A program made the translations under genes and the position numbers. This document shows positions 25,040-34,015 of a stretch of 64,000 bases of DNA, one piece after another. Positions within the stretch are counted from its first letter, which is position 1; each line of letters opens with the position of its first letter. Below the pieces are notes generated by a model, which ran no database searches, had not been told where the DNA came from, and worked only from the letters and a program-made list of their open reading frames with translations. The DNA comes from Streptomyces bacillaris. Its GTDB lineage: Bacteria; Actinomycetota; Actinomycetes; Streptomycetales; Streptomycetaceae. Where the stretch lies: contig NZ_CP029378.1 in assembly GCF_003268675.1 (NCBI RefSeq), positions 310,001 to 374,000 of the forward strand, in the 5' to 3' direction.

Positions 25040-26389
25040 ATGTCCCCGGACACCCCTGGCGGCCCCGGACCGCGCCCGGAATCCTCCCCTCTCGACGAGG
25101 GCACGGCGCAGGATTTACTGCGCGGCATCTGTTTCAAGACGGGCCCCCCGCGCATCGTGGGGGTGGAACTCGAATGGCTCATCCATGACCAGGAACATCC
25201 GACCGTGCCGGTGGCCCAGGAGCGGCTGGACGACGCGGTCGCGGCCCTCCGCGAGCTGCCCCTGAGCGCCGCGCTGACCTTCGAGCCGGGCGGGCAGCTG
25301 GAGCTCAGCTCCCAGCCGGCCGGCTCCCTGATGGAGTGCATCGAGACGACCGCGGCGGATCTGGCCGCCGTCCGGGGTTCGCTCGGCCGGGCCGGGCTCG
25401 CCCCGGTCGGGTTCGGCGTGGATCCGTGGCAGACCCCGCACCGCAGGCTCCGCGAGCCGCGTTACGACGCCATGGAGGCGGCTCTCGACCGGGCGGGCCC
25501 GGCCGGGCGGGCGATGATGTGCACCTCCGCCTCCGTGCAGGTCTGTCTGGACGCGGGCGAGGAGGAGCCGGGGCCGCGCGGTTACGGCAGGCGCTGGCAG
25601 CTCACCCATCTCCTCGGTGCCGTCCTGGTGGCGGCGTTCGCCAACTCGCCCTTCCGGCAGGGGCGCCGGACCGGCTGGAAGTCCACCCGCCAGGCGCTGT
25701 GGGCCGATCTCGACCCCGTACGCACCCTGGCACCGGGCGGCGGGCTCCCGCCGCGCGAGGCGTGGGCGGCGCATGTGCTGGACACGACCGTGATGTGCGT
25801 ACGCCGGGAGGACGGCCCCTGGTACGTGCCCGAGGGGCTCACCTTCCGGGAGTGGATCCGCACCGGGGCGCCCCGCCCGCCGCTGCGGGCCGATCTCGAC
25901 TACCACATGACCACCCTCTTCCCGCCGGTCCGGCCGCGTGGCCACCTCGAACTGCGCATGATCGACGCGCAGAGCGGCCCGGACGGGTGGCTGGTGCCGC
26001 TCGCCGTCGCCACCGCCCTGTTCGACGACCCGGAGGCCGCCGAGACGGTGTACCGGGCGGTGAAACCCCTGGCGGAGTCGGCCGGTTCCGCCGCCGCGCC
26101 GCGCAACGCGCTGTGGACGACGGCGGCCCGCGAGGGCCTGGCCGATCCGGAGCTGCGGGCGGTGGCCGTCCACTGCTTCGAGACGGCCCTCGACGCACTG
26201 GACCGCATGGGGGCGAGTACTGCCGTACGGGACACCGTGGCGGCCTTCCACGACCGGTACGTGGCCCGGGGCAGATGTCCGGCCGACGATCTGCTCCGAC
26301 CGGGCGCCCTCGCCGAGCCGGTCCTCCTCTCCGGCGCCGCCGGCGCGCCGACCGCACCGCCGTCCCCGGGAAGGGTGGCCTCCGCATGA
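25040..26389 (+). CDS. egtA: EgtA, glutamate-cysteine ligase of ergothioneine synthesis
   Basis: A 449-residue GCS2-type ligase that joins glutamate and cysteine to gamma-glutamylcysteine, the sulfur donor used by EgtB. Evidence includes RIVGVELEWLIHD at the active-site strand, FEPGGQLELSSQP (substrate and metal ligands), GVDPWQTPHRR and HLELRMIDAQSG. It opens a four-gene unit and its stop overlaps the egtB start (ATGA). A perfect AAGGAGG ribosome site precedes ATG 25040. Cytoplasmic; its product can also feed mycothiol-independent thiol pools but the operon context points to ergothioneine. Confidence 0.95.
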   Translation: MSPDTPGGPGPRPESSPLDEGTAQDLLRGICFKTGPPRIVGVELEWLIHDQEHPTVPVAQERLDDAVAALRELPLSAALTFEPGGQLELSSQPAGSLMECIETTAADLAAVRGSLGRAGLAPVGFGVDPWQTPHRRLREPRYDAMEAALDRAGPAGRAMMCTSASVQVCLDAGEEEPGPRGYGRRWQLTHLLGAVLVAAFANSPFRQGRRTGWKSTRQALWADLDPVRTLAPGGGLPPREAWAAHVLDTTVMCVRREDGPWYVPEGLTFREWIRTGAPRPPLRADLDYHMTTLFPPVRPRGHLELRMIDAQSGPDGWLVPLAVATALFDDPEAAETVYRAVKPLAESAGSAAAPRNALWTTAAREGLADPELRAVAVHCFETALDALDRMGASTAVRDTVAAFHDRYVARGRCPADDLLRPGALAEPVLLSGAAGAPTAPPSPGRVASA

Positions 26390-27762
26390 CCGACGACCGC
26401 ACCCCCTCCGCCTCGTCCGCCACCGCCCCGGACGGCTTCCCGCCCTCCCCCGGCGGCCATGACCCCGAGGTGCTGCGCCGACGCGCGCTGGACGCGCTGC
26501 TGACCGCCCGGGCCCGTACCACCGCCCTCACCGACAGCGTGGACGAAGCCGAACTCACCGCCCAGCACTCCCCGTTGATGTCCCCGCTCGTCTGGGACCT
26601 GGCCCACATCGGCAACCAGGAGGAGCAGTGGCTGCTCCGCGCGGTGGGCGGGCGGGAGGCGCTGCGCCCGGAGATCGACGGGCTGTACGACGCCTTCGAG
26701 CACCCGCGCGCCGCCCGGCCCTCGCTGCCCCTGCTGGCGCCCGCCGAGGCACGGACGTACGCCGCGGATGTACGCGGCCGGGCCCTGGACATCCTGGAGG
26801 CCGCCCCGCTGCACGAGGACGGACGGCCGCTGGAGCGGGCCGGGTTCGCCTTCGGGATGATCGCCCAGCACGAGCAGCAGCACGACGAGACCATGTTGAT
26901 CACTCATCAGCTCCGCTCGGGGCCGGTTGCCTTGACCGCGCCCGCCCCGCCCGAGCCCACCGATGCCACCTCTTTGCCTGCCGAAGTGCTCGTCCCTGGC
27001 GGGCCGTTCACCATGGGGACCTCCGCCGAGCCGTGGGCGCTCGACAACGAACGGCCCGCGCACCAAAGGGAGGTGGCCGCGTTCCACCTGGACACCGCCC
27101 CCGTCACCTGCGGGGCGTACCGCCGGTTCATGGCGGACGGCGGGTACACCGACCCCCGCTGGTGGGCGCCCGAGGGCTGGGACATGGTCCGTGAACACGG
27201 CCTGGACGCACCGCTGTTCTGGCACCGGGACGGCGGGCAGTGGCTGCGCCGCAGGTTCGGGGTGACCGAGCCGGTGCCGGACGACGAGCCGGTGCTGCAC
27301 GTCAGCTGGTACGAGGCGGATGCGTACGCCCGCTGGGCGGGGCGGCGGCTGCCCACCGAGGCCGAGTGGGAGAAGGCCGCCCGGCACGACCCCGCCACCG
27401 GGCGTTCGCTCCGCTACCCCTGGGGCGACACGGACCCGACGCCCGAGCAGGCCAATCTGGGCCAGCGCCATCTGCGTCCTGCGCGGGCCGGTGCGTATGC
27501 GGCGGGCCGGGCGCCGTCCGGCGCGGGTCAGCTGATCGGCGATGTGTGGGAGTGGACGTCGAGCGACTTCCTGCCCTACCCGGGGTTCGTGGCCTTCCCC
27601 TACCGGGAGTACTCGGAGGTGTTCTTCGGCCCGGGCCACAAGGTGCTGCGCGGCGGCTCGTTCGCCGTGGACCAGGTCGCCTGCCGGGGCACGTTCCGCA
27701 ACTGGGACCTGCCGGTGCGGCGGCAGATCTTCTCCGGGTTCCGCACCGCGAGGGACGCCTGA
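26386..27762 (+). CDS. egtB: EgtB, ergothioneine-forming sulfoxide synthase
   Basis: A 458-residue iron enzyme that couples gamma-glutamylcysteine to hercynine with oxygen. The N-terminal DinB-like half contains the iron triad in AQHEQQHDE (His162, His166 and the neighbouring acidic residue) and an earlier His in DLAHIGN. The C-terminal half is the formylglycine-generating-enzyme fold (PGGPFTMGT, RRLPTEAEWEKAAR, GDVWEWTSSDF, VLRGGSF). Translation is coupled to egtA through ATGA and to egtC through TGATG. Length and domain order are normal for actinobacterial EgtB. Confidence 0.96.
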   Translation: MTDDRTPSASSATAPDGFPPSPGGHDPEVLRRRALDALLTARARTTALTDSVDEAELTAQHSPLMSPLVWDLAHIGNQEEQWLLRAVGGREALRPEIDGLYDAFEHPRAARPSLPLLAPAEARTYAADVRGRALDILEAAPLHEDGRPLERAGFAFGMIAQHEQQHDETMLITHQLRSGPVALTAPAPPEPTDATSLPAEVLVPGGPFTMGTSAEPWALDNERPAHQREVAAFHLDTAPVTCGAYRRFMADGGYTDPRWWAPEGWDMVREHGLDAPLFWHRDGGQWLRRRFGVTEPVPDDEPVLHVSWYEADAYARWAGRRLPTEAEWEKAARHDPATGRSLRYPWGDTDPTPEQANLGQRHLRPARAGAYAAGRAPSGAGQLIGDVWEWTSSDFLPYPGFVAFPYREYSEVFFGPGHKVLRGGSFAVDQVACRGTFRNWDLPVRRQIFSGFRTARDA

Positions 27763-28517
27763 TGTGCCGTCATATCGCCTATGTGGGCGATCCAGTGGCC
27801 CTCGGGACCGTACTCTCCGCGCCACCGCACTCCCTGGTGCGCCAGTCCTGGGCACCGCGCCGCCAGCGGTACGGGACGGTCAACGCGGACGGCTTCGGCG
27901 TCGGCTGGTACGCGGACGGCGACCCGGTCCCCGGCCGCTACCGCCGTCAGGGGCCGATCTGGCACGACGAGACCTTCGCCGACCTGGCCCGGGTGGTGCG
28001 GACCACCGCGCTGCTCGCCGCCGTACGGGACGCCACCGAGCCGGGTGCGGACGGGGAGGCCGCGGCCGCGCCGTACACCTCCGGGCGGCTGCTGTTCAGC
28101 CACAACGGCGCGGTGCCGGGCTGGCCCGGCTCGCTCGCGGGGCCGGCCGCCGCGCTCCCCGCGCGGGAGCTGCTGTCGCTGGCCGCCCGCAACGACTCCG
28201 CGCTGGTCTGGGCGCTGGTCCTGCACCGCGTCGCCGCCGGGGACGATCTGCCGGGCGCGGTCGCGGAGACCGTCCGGGAGGTCGCGGAGGTGGCGCCGGG
28301 CGCACGGCTGAACCTGCTGGTCACGGACGGCACCACCATCGTGGCCACCGCCTGGGGCGACACCCTCTGGCACCTCCACGACCCGGGCCGCTCGACGGCC
28401 GTGGCCTCGGAGCCGTACGACGACGATCCCCGCTGGCGCGAGGTCCCCGACCGCACCCTGCTGGTCGCGACCTCCGCAGACGTCACCCCCACACCGCTCA
28501 AGGAGCCCGCAGCGTGA
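27762..28517 (+). CDS. egtC: EgtC, gamma-glutamyl hercynylcysteine sulfoxide amidohydrolase
   Basis: A 251-residue class II glutamine-amidotransferase-like enzyme that removes the glutamate from the EgtB product. The N-terminal nucleophile is Cys2 (MCRHIAYVG, after removal of Met), and NADGFGVGWY and FSHNGAVPG are the other family blocks. Start and stop both overlap neighbours (TGATG with egtB, GTGA with egtD), so it is within a single coupled transcript. Confidence 0.95.
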   Translation: MCRHIAYVGDPVALGTVLSAPPHSLVRQSWAPRRQRYGTVNADGFGVGWYADGDPVPGRYRRQGPIWHDETFADLARVVRTTALLAAVRDATEPGADGEAAAAPYTSGRLLFSHNGAVPGWPGSLAGPAAALPARELLSLAARNDSALVWALVLHRVAAGDDLPGAVAETVREVAEVAPGARLNLLVTDGTTIVATAWGDTLWHLHDPGRSTAVASEPYDDDPRWREVPDRTLLVATSADVTPTPLKEPAA

Positions 28518-29476
28518 GCCCATTCCTGCTGACCCGCACCCTGCCGGAGGACGCCACGGACGCGGCGCTGCGCGCCGATGTCCTCAGCGGGCTGACCCGC
28601 CATCCCAAGACGCTGCCGCCCAAGTGGTTCTACGACGCGCGCGGCAGCGAGCTGTTCGAGAAGATCACCCGGCTGCCCGAGTACTACCCGACCCGCGCCG
28701 AGCGGGAGATCCTGGAGGAGCGCTCCGAGGAGATCGCCGCCGTCTCGGGGGCCCGGACGGTGATCGAGCTGGGCTCGGGCTCGTCGGAGAAGACCCGCCA
28801 TCTGCTGGAGGCCCTGACCGGGCTGGAGAGTTACGTTCCGGTGGACGTGAGCGAGAGCGCGCTGACCGGGGCGGCCGAGTCGCTGCTCGTCGACCACCCC
28901 GACCTGTCGGTCCACGCCCTGATCGCGGACTTCACCGGCGGCCTCGCCCTGCCCGGCACCCCGGGGCCCCGGCTCGTCGCCTTCCTCGGCGGCACGATCG
29001 GCAATCTGCTCCCCGAGGAGCGGGCGGGATTCCTGCACTCGGTGCGCTCGCTGCTCTCCCCCGGCGACGCGCTGCTCCTGGGCACGGACCTGGTGAAGGA
29101 CGAGGAGACGCTGGTCGCGGCGTACGACGACGCGGCGGGCGTGACGGCGGCCTTCAACAAGAATGTGCTGAGCGTCGTCAACCGGGAGCTGGGCGCCGAC
29201 TTCCCGCTCGACGCCTTCGACCATGTCACCGTGTGGAACCCGGAGCAGCGCTGGATCGAGATGCGGCTGCGGGCCCGCCGGGCGCTCAACGTGAAGATCC
29301 GGGAGCTGGATCTGGTGGTGCCGTTCGAGGCCGGTGAGGAGGTGCGTACGGAGGTGTCGGCCAAGTTCCGCCAGGAGGACGTGCGCGAGGAGCTGGCCGC
29401 GGCCGGGCTCCGCCTCGCTCAGTGGTGGACGGATGCGGAGGGGCGGTTCGCCCTGTCGCTGGCCACGGCGGTCTGA
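28514..29476 (+). CDS. egtD: EgtD, histidine N-alpha-trimethyltransferase
   Basis: A 320-residue SAM-dependent methyltransferase that makes hercynine from histidine, the first committed step of ergothioneine synthesis. The family blocks are PPKWFYDARGSELFEKIT, the SAM loop VIELGSGSSEKT, VPVDVSESAL, FLGGTIGNL and FNKNVLSVVNRELGADF. GTG start overlaps the egtC stop. It is the last gene of the unit. The PLP-dependent C-S lyase EgtE, needed for the final step, is not in this window. Confidence 0.96.
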   Translation: MSPFLLTRTLPEDATDAALRADVLSGLTRHPKTLPPKWFYDARGSELFEKITRLPEYYPTRAEREILEERSEEIAAVSGARTVIELGSGSSEKTRHLLEALTGLESYVPVDVSESALTGAAESLLVDHPDLSVHALIADFTGGLALPGTPGPRLVAFLGGTIGNLLPEERAGFLHSVRSLLSPGDALLLGTDLVKDEETLVAAYDDAAGVTAAFNKNVLSVVNRELGADFPLDAFDHVTVWNPEQRWIEMRLRARRALNVKIRELDLVVPFEAGEEVRTEVSAKFRQEDVREELAAAGLRLAQWWTDAEGRFALSLATAV

Positions 29477-29607
29477 GGGTCGGCGGCCGGGCGGTGGCGG
29501 TGGCTGCTGCTGGAGCCTGTACGGGTACGGGGAGGGCGGTGGGGCCGGGGCCTTTGCCGCTCCCCGGGCCGTCGTCACTCCCGGGGCCGTTGTCGCCGTG
29601 CGTGCTG

Positions 29608-30502
29608 TCACCCCTGTCCGCCGCGTCGTCGTACGGTCGCTGCCCAGCACGGCGGCCCGGGCAGCACGGGCCAGTTCGCGGCGGCCGGGCTCCCCGTGCG
29701 CGGAGACGGAGGCGTAGGCCCGAGCCGGGATGGAGGGAAGGACGCGGACCTCGGCGGTCAGCCCGGCCGCCCGCACCACCCGCCAGAGGGAGGCGGTGAG
29801 CGGGTCGTCCCCGACGAACGCGGCCGCGCCCGCTCCCCCGGTGCCGTACGTGATGCGGACCGGCCGTACGGAGACCTCCGCGTCGATCGCCGCCTGGAAC
29901 ACGGCCGGCCGGAACGCCCCGCCCCTCCCCCGTCCGCACCAGGTGCTGCCCTCGGGGAAGACCACGACCCGGGAGCCGGAGCGCAGGGCGGTGGCGACCG
30001 TGCCCACCGCCCCGGGCAGCGCGCGCAGCCGGTCCCGGTCGATGAAGAGCGTGGCGCCGAACCCGGCGAGCCGGCCGAGCAGCGGCCAGTCTCGGACCTC
30101 GGTCTTGGCGAGCATCCGGCCGGGCAGCACGGCGGCGACGAGCGGGATGTCCAGCCAGGAGATGTGGTTGGCGACGACCAGTTCGCCGCCGCCGGTGCCT
30201 CGGGCGTACGGATGCGCGCGGACCGTCACCCGTACGCCGAAGGCCCGCGGTATGCCTCGCGCCCAGGACCGCAGCAGCCACATCCGCGACCCCCTGGGGA
30301 GCAACCGGACCGGCGCGGCGCAGACCACTCCCAGCAGCACCCACCCACAGCCGGCGAGAAGCCGCAGCGCGGCGCGGAGCGGGGGCCGGGCCGCACCGGT
30401 GTGCCGGGCGCAGGAGGCCGGGGTGCAGGAAGCGACGGGCAGCCAGGCGCTGGTGCCCGCCGGACGGGGAGCGGCCTTGTCCTCGGTACGGGAGGTGCTC
30501 AT
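29608..30502 (-). CDS. 1-acylglycerol-3-phosphate acyltransferase, OlsA-like; 3' end unresolved
   Basis: A PlsC-type acyltransferase. The catalytic block is VANHISWLDIP (HxxxxD), followed by GATLFIDRDR and the acceptor motif VVFPEGSTW (FPEG). A membrane-associated hydrophobic segment lies near residue 50 (LLAGCGWVLLGVVCA). Homologous sequence fades near residue 290. Its own frame has no stop until 27947, which would run antisense through egtD and egtC for 1.5 kb; a stop in another frame at 29608-29610 suggests a small indel near the end. The start (30500-30502) overlaps the stop of the GNAT gene (ATGA), the olsB-olsA order of ornithine-lipid synthesis. OlsA would acylate lyso-ornithine lipid. 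Confidence 0.7.
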
Positions 30503-31329
30503 GCCTGCGGTACGAGGGAGAGGAAGTGGCGGAGGTAGCGCGGGTCGGTCCGGCGCAGCGAGAGCAGGACGTAGAGGTCGGCCACGTTGAACTCGGGGTC
30601 GTACGCCGGTGCTCCGCAGACCCAGGCGCCGAGCCGCAGATAGCCGCGGAGCAGCGGGGGCAGGTCCGCCCGGGAGCCGTTGCCCGCGTCGGGGTGCGCC
30701 GAGGCGTCCCAGAGGCGGTGCGGGGTGACCCAGTGCTCCTCGGGGGCGAGGTGCGCGGTGCGTACGGTGTTCCAGCTGCGGGCGGCGAGGGCGCCGCCGT
30801 CGGCCAGCGGCAGGGAGCAGCAGCCGGCGAGCCAGGTGTGGCCGGAGCGCTGCATGTAGCGGGCGAGTCCGGCCCAGACGAGGGCGATGACGGCGCCGTC
30901 GCGGTGGGCGGGGTGGACGCAGGAGCGGCCGACCTCGACGAGGTCGTCGCGGATGGGGGCGAGACGGCTGAGGTCGAACTCGCTCTCCGCGTAGAGCCGG
31001 CCGGCTATCCGGGCGCGGTCGGGCGGGAGGAGGCGGTAGGTGGCGACGACCTCGTCCGTGGCGGTCTCGCGGACCAGGAGGTGGTCGCAGTACGCGTCGA
31101 ACGCGTCGCTGTCGAGGCCGGGTTCGGGCCCTTCGAGGCGGGCGCCCAGCTCACCGGCGAAGACCTGGTGGCGCAGGCGCTGGGCGGCGCGCACGTCCTC
31201 CTGGCCGGTGGCGAGGGAGACCCGGTAGGCGGCGGCCGGTTCCGGGGAACGGGGAGCGGCGGGGGCCGGTGCCGGGGGGACGGGCCGGGTGGGCGTCGCG
31301 GCGGGCGGGGCGGTGGGCAGCACGGTCAT
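30499..31329 (-). CDS. olsB: GNAT N-acyltransferase, OlsB-like ornithine lipid synthase
   Basis: A 276-residue protein of the hemolysin-like acyl-carrier N-acyltransferase group. After a Pro/Ala-rich 35-residue leader come RVSLATGQEDVRAAQRLRHQVFAGELGA, FDAYCDHLLVRE, VVATYRLLPP and VEVGRSCVHPAHRDG, which match the OlsB-type GNAT core. OlsB forms lyso-ornithine lipid from ornithine and a 3-hydroxyacyl-ACP. Coupling by ATGA to the PlsC-like gene supports ornithine-lipid synthesis, a phosphate-free membrane lipid reported in Streptomyces. ATG at 31327-31329. The substrate is inferred from family and neighbour. Confidence 0.82.
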   Translation of the reverse strand: MTVLPTAPPAATPTRPVPPAPAPAAPRSPEPAAAYRVSLATGQEDVRAAQRLRHQVFAGELGARLEGPEPGLDSDAFDAYCDHLLVRETATDEVVATYRLLPPDRARIAGRLYAESEFDLSRLAPIRDDLVEVGRSCVHPAHRDGAVIALVWAGLARYMQRSGHTWLAGCCSLPLADGGALAARSWNTVRTAHLAPEEHWVTPHRLWDASAHPDAGNGSRADLPPLLRGYLRLGAWVCGAPAYDPEFNVADLYVLLSLRRTDPRYLRHFLSLVPQA

Positions 31330-31619
31330 GGCAGTCTCCGGGGACGGATCAGCGAAGTCGGCTGCCGGGCCTTCGCGAGCGGCGAAGGCCCGGCCCCTTA
31401 CTTCTTCCGTCACCGGCTGGATTCGACGTGACCGCTGTGGAGCGCGGGGATGTGCGACGGCTGAATCCCGAGGGACGCGGCCGGGCGGACCGGGGCGCGG
31501 GGGCGGTTGCGGACCTGCCGACCGACACCGCGGCACCGATGGGTACCGACTGGCACCGGCGACACCGACCGATACCGGCCCACACGGACCGATGCCTACC
31601 GGGCGGGCCCCGCACCCCC

Positions 31620-32873
31620 TCAGCTGCCGGCGAGCATCGCCGTGATGCGCTCCGACGCCTTCTTCGCCTCCTGCTCCGGGTCGCCGCCCGTGAGCACCGC
31701 CGTCATGTACGGCTTGATCGGGTTCTCCGCCTCGACCTTGGCCCACTGCGAGGAGTTCGGGGTGGCGCGGCCCTGGCTCGCGCCTTCGGCCATCGCGGCG
31801 GTGCCCTCCTCGCCCTCGACGACATGGGCCAGGCTGGGCTTGTTGGGCACGTAGCTCATGGTGCGGGCCAGCTCGGTCTGCCACTTCTCGCTCGCCAGCG
31901 CCTTGACGACGGCGATACCGGCGCTGCGCTGGTCGGCCTTCTTCGGCACGATGAGGTCCGAGCCGCCGGTGAAGACGGAGCCCGGGGCCTTGGCGGACTT
32001 ACCGGGAATGGGGAAGTAGCCGAGCTTTCCCTTGAGTTCGGGGTTCTGCTGCTCGACGAGCGCGGCGCTTCCGGGGAGCGAGATGATCTGGGCGACGTTC
32101 CCCTTGGCGAATACGTCGTTCTGCGGGGGCTTCTCTTCGTCGGAGTCCATGGGCCCGTCGCCGAGCGCCTGGAGTTCCTTGTAGAAGTTCATTCCGGCGA
32201 GCGCTTCCGGGGTGTCCAGCGTGCCCCGCCAGTCACCGCCGCCGCCCTCCGCGAGTTCGCCGCCCTCGTCCCAGATGAATCCGGCCAGCACGTACCAGTT
32301 CTGACCGGCCAGATAAATGCCCTGGTTGCCCTGCGTGTTGAGCTTCTCGGTGTCCTCGATCCACTCGGCGCGGGTCTTGGGGACGTCGTCGATGCCCGCG
32401 GCCTTGAAGATGTCCTTGTTGTAGATCACCACGCGGTTGGCCGCGTACCAGGGGATGCCGTACTGGACCCCGCTGATCTGGCCGGGCTGGGCGAGGCCGG
32501 GCAGCCAGTCCTCGCTGCCCAGGTCGCGCATCGACTCCAGGGTGAGGTCACGCAGGTTGCCGCTCTCCGCGTACTGCGCCACCTGCGTGTTGCCGACCTC
32601 GATCACGTCCGGGGCGTCGTCGCTCTCCAGGGCGGCCAGGACCTTGGGGCCGATGCCGCTCCACTCCTGGATCTTGAACTCCAGCTTGACGGAGGGGTTC
32701 TCCTTCTCGTACGAGCTGGTGAACTTCTCCAGGAATCCCTGCGAGACGCTGTCCTTCATCAGCCAGACCGTCACCGTACGGTCTCCGCCACCCGAACCGG
32801 AGAAGTACCCACATCCGCTGAGCGTGACGGATGAGACGAGCGCGACGGCTCCGACGAGTATGCGGTTCTTCAC
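31620..32873 (-). CDS. ABC sugar-type extracellular solute-binding lipoprotein
   Basis: A 417-residue lipoprotein: signal MKNRILVGAVALVSSVTL with lipobox LSGC, then a family 1 (MalE-like) binding fold with VTVWLMKDSV, PDVIEVGNTQVAQYAESG, YGIPWYAANRVVIYNKDIF, GNVAQIISLPGSAAL and FTGGSDLIVPKKA. It should bind a sugar or oligosaccharide outside the membrane and deliver it to an ABC permease. No permease or ATPase genes are next to it, so it must use a shared or distant transporter. GTG start at 32871-32873. The upstream 289 bases up to the OlsB gene hold ACCG-rich short repeats (about 31,540-31,610) and no gene. Confidence 0.88.
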   Translation of the reverse strand: MKNRILVGAVALVSSVTLSGCGYFSGSGGGDRTVTVWLMKDSVSQGFLEKFTSSYEKENPSVKLEFKIQEWSGIGPKVLAALESDDAPDVIEVGNTQVAQYAESGNLRDLTLESMRDLGSEDWLPGLAQPGQISGVQYGIPWYAANRVVIYNKDIFKAAGIDDVPKTRAEWIEDTEKLNTQGNQGIYLAGQNWYVLAGFIWDEGGELAEGGGGDWRGTLDTPEALAGMNFYKELQALGDGPMDSDEEKPPQNDVFAKGNVAQIISLPGSAALVEQQNPELKGKLGYFPIPGKSAKAPGSVFTGGSDLIVPKKADQRSAGIAVVKALASEKWQTELARTMSYVPNKPSLAHVVEGEEGTAAMAEGASQGRATPNSSQWAKVEAENPIKPYMTAVLTGGDPEQEAKKASERITAMLAGS

Positions 32874-33077
32874 GTGGTCACCTTCTGCGAAACGGCACGA
32901 CGAAATCAGGACCCGGTGTGGGGGGATTGCGGGCGACGCTCGCACGGGTGTTTGGCTGAATTTTGGTATGGACCATTCAGTAGGTCAAGGCGCGTGCTCG
33001 TCCCGATTCGCCCCCGGTCGCCCCCTCGCGCGAGACCCGGGATTGAGGCACCGTGGTCAGCAGAGAGGAGACAAAAC

Positions 33078-33293
33078 ATGTCCAACCACACCTATCGGGT
33101 CACCGAGATCGTAGGAACCTCCGAGGAGGGCGTCGACGCGGCGATCCGGAACGGCATCGCAAGAGCCGCGGAAACGTTGCACAATCTCGACTGGTTCGAG
33201 ATTAACCAAGTTCGCGGCCATATCGAGGATGGCCGAATCGCGCACTACCAAGTCGGCTTGAAGGTGGGCTTCCGTCTCGACGAAAACCCCTGA
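33078..33293 (+). CDS. dodecin family flavin-binding protein
   Basis: A 71-residue single-domain dodecin. It has the beta-alpha-beta-beta pattern, TYRVTEIVGTSEEGVDAAIRN, LDWFEINQVRG with the flavin-stacking Trp, then HYQVGLKVGFRLD. Twelve copies form a hollow shell that stores FMN or CoA-bound flavin in the cytoplasm. AGGAG precedes the ATG at a normal distance. It is convergent with the HAD gene, 22 bases apart. Confidence 0.95.
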   Translation: MSNHTYRVTEIVGTSEEGVDAAIRNGIARAAETLHNLDWFEINQVRGHIEDGRIAHYQVGLKVGFRLDENP

Positions 33294-33315
33294 TCACCTC
33301 TCGGTCACCCCTTGG

Positions 33316-33804
33316 TCAGGTCCGTCCGTCCCGCTCCTGGGCGTCCTTCAGCGCCTGCGAGGGGTCGAACCAGCGGGCCCGCACCACAGGGAATCCGGCC
33401 ACTTCGGCCGCATCGCAGACCAGCTCGTCGTCGTCGACCAGCATGCGCACCTCACGCGACCGGCCCAGCCGCCGCAGGATGTCCAGCTTCGTCCGGCGGG
33501 CCGGGCGCCGGTCGTCGTTGCGCCGCATGAACAGCTGCCCGTCGGGCAGCCCCTGACGGCCCAGCCACTCCACGGTGTCCCGGCGGCAGCGCTCGGGCCG
33601 CCCGGTCAGATAGACGGTCTCGCACTCCTCGGCGCTCGCCAGCACGAGCGCCACCCCTTCGGCCAGCGGTGGATCGGCCGGGGCGGCGGCGAAGAAGGCG
33701 GCCCAGTCGCGCTTCGGGCCCTCCAGGAAGTGCTGCCGGTGGGCCGTGTCGGCGAGCGTGCCGTCGAGGTCGAACACGGCCAGCGGCCGGGCGTCGTCGT
33801 TCAT
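33316..33804 (-). CDS. HAD-superfamily phosphatase, polynucleotide 3'-phosphatase-like
   Basis: A 162-residue HAD phosphatase. Motif I is VFDLDGTLADTAHRQHFL, motif II is VYLTGRPERCR, and motif III/IV is MLVDDDELVCDAA. The wording around motifs I and II and FMRRNDDRR resembles the phosphatase half of T4 polynucleotide kinase, suggesting a nucleic-acid or nucleotide 3'-phosphate substrate. The kinase half is absent. The start ATG at 33802-33804 gives a full-length N-terminus. It is convergent with the dodecin gene. Confidence 0.82.
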   Translation of the reverse strand: MNDDARPLAVFDLDGTLADTAHRQHFLEGPKRDWAAFFAAAPADPPLAEGVALVLASAEECETVYLTGRPERCRRDTVEWLGRQGLPDGQLFMRRNDDRRPARRTKLDILRRLGRSREVRMLVDDDELVCDAAEVAGFPVVRARWFDPSQALKDAQERDGRT

Positions 33805-34015
33805 CCGGCCAGCTTAGGAAGGCTCGGCGCCGACCGCGTACCGAAGCGCTCCGGCACCGGCACCCACCGGGCCCCGGCGCTGCCCCTTCCGCCGTTCCGG
33901 CCGTCGTGCCATCCGCTGTTCCGGCCGTCACCCCTTCCCCCGTTCCGGTCACCGTCCGTCCCCTCCGCCGTTCCGGCCGCGGGAATCCTCGCCGGGCGGG
34001 GGCGTTGAACAGGGT

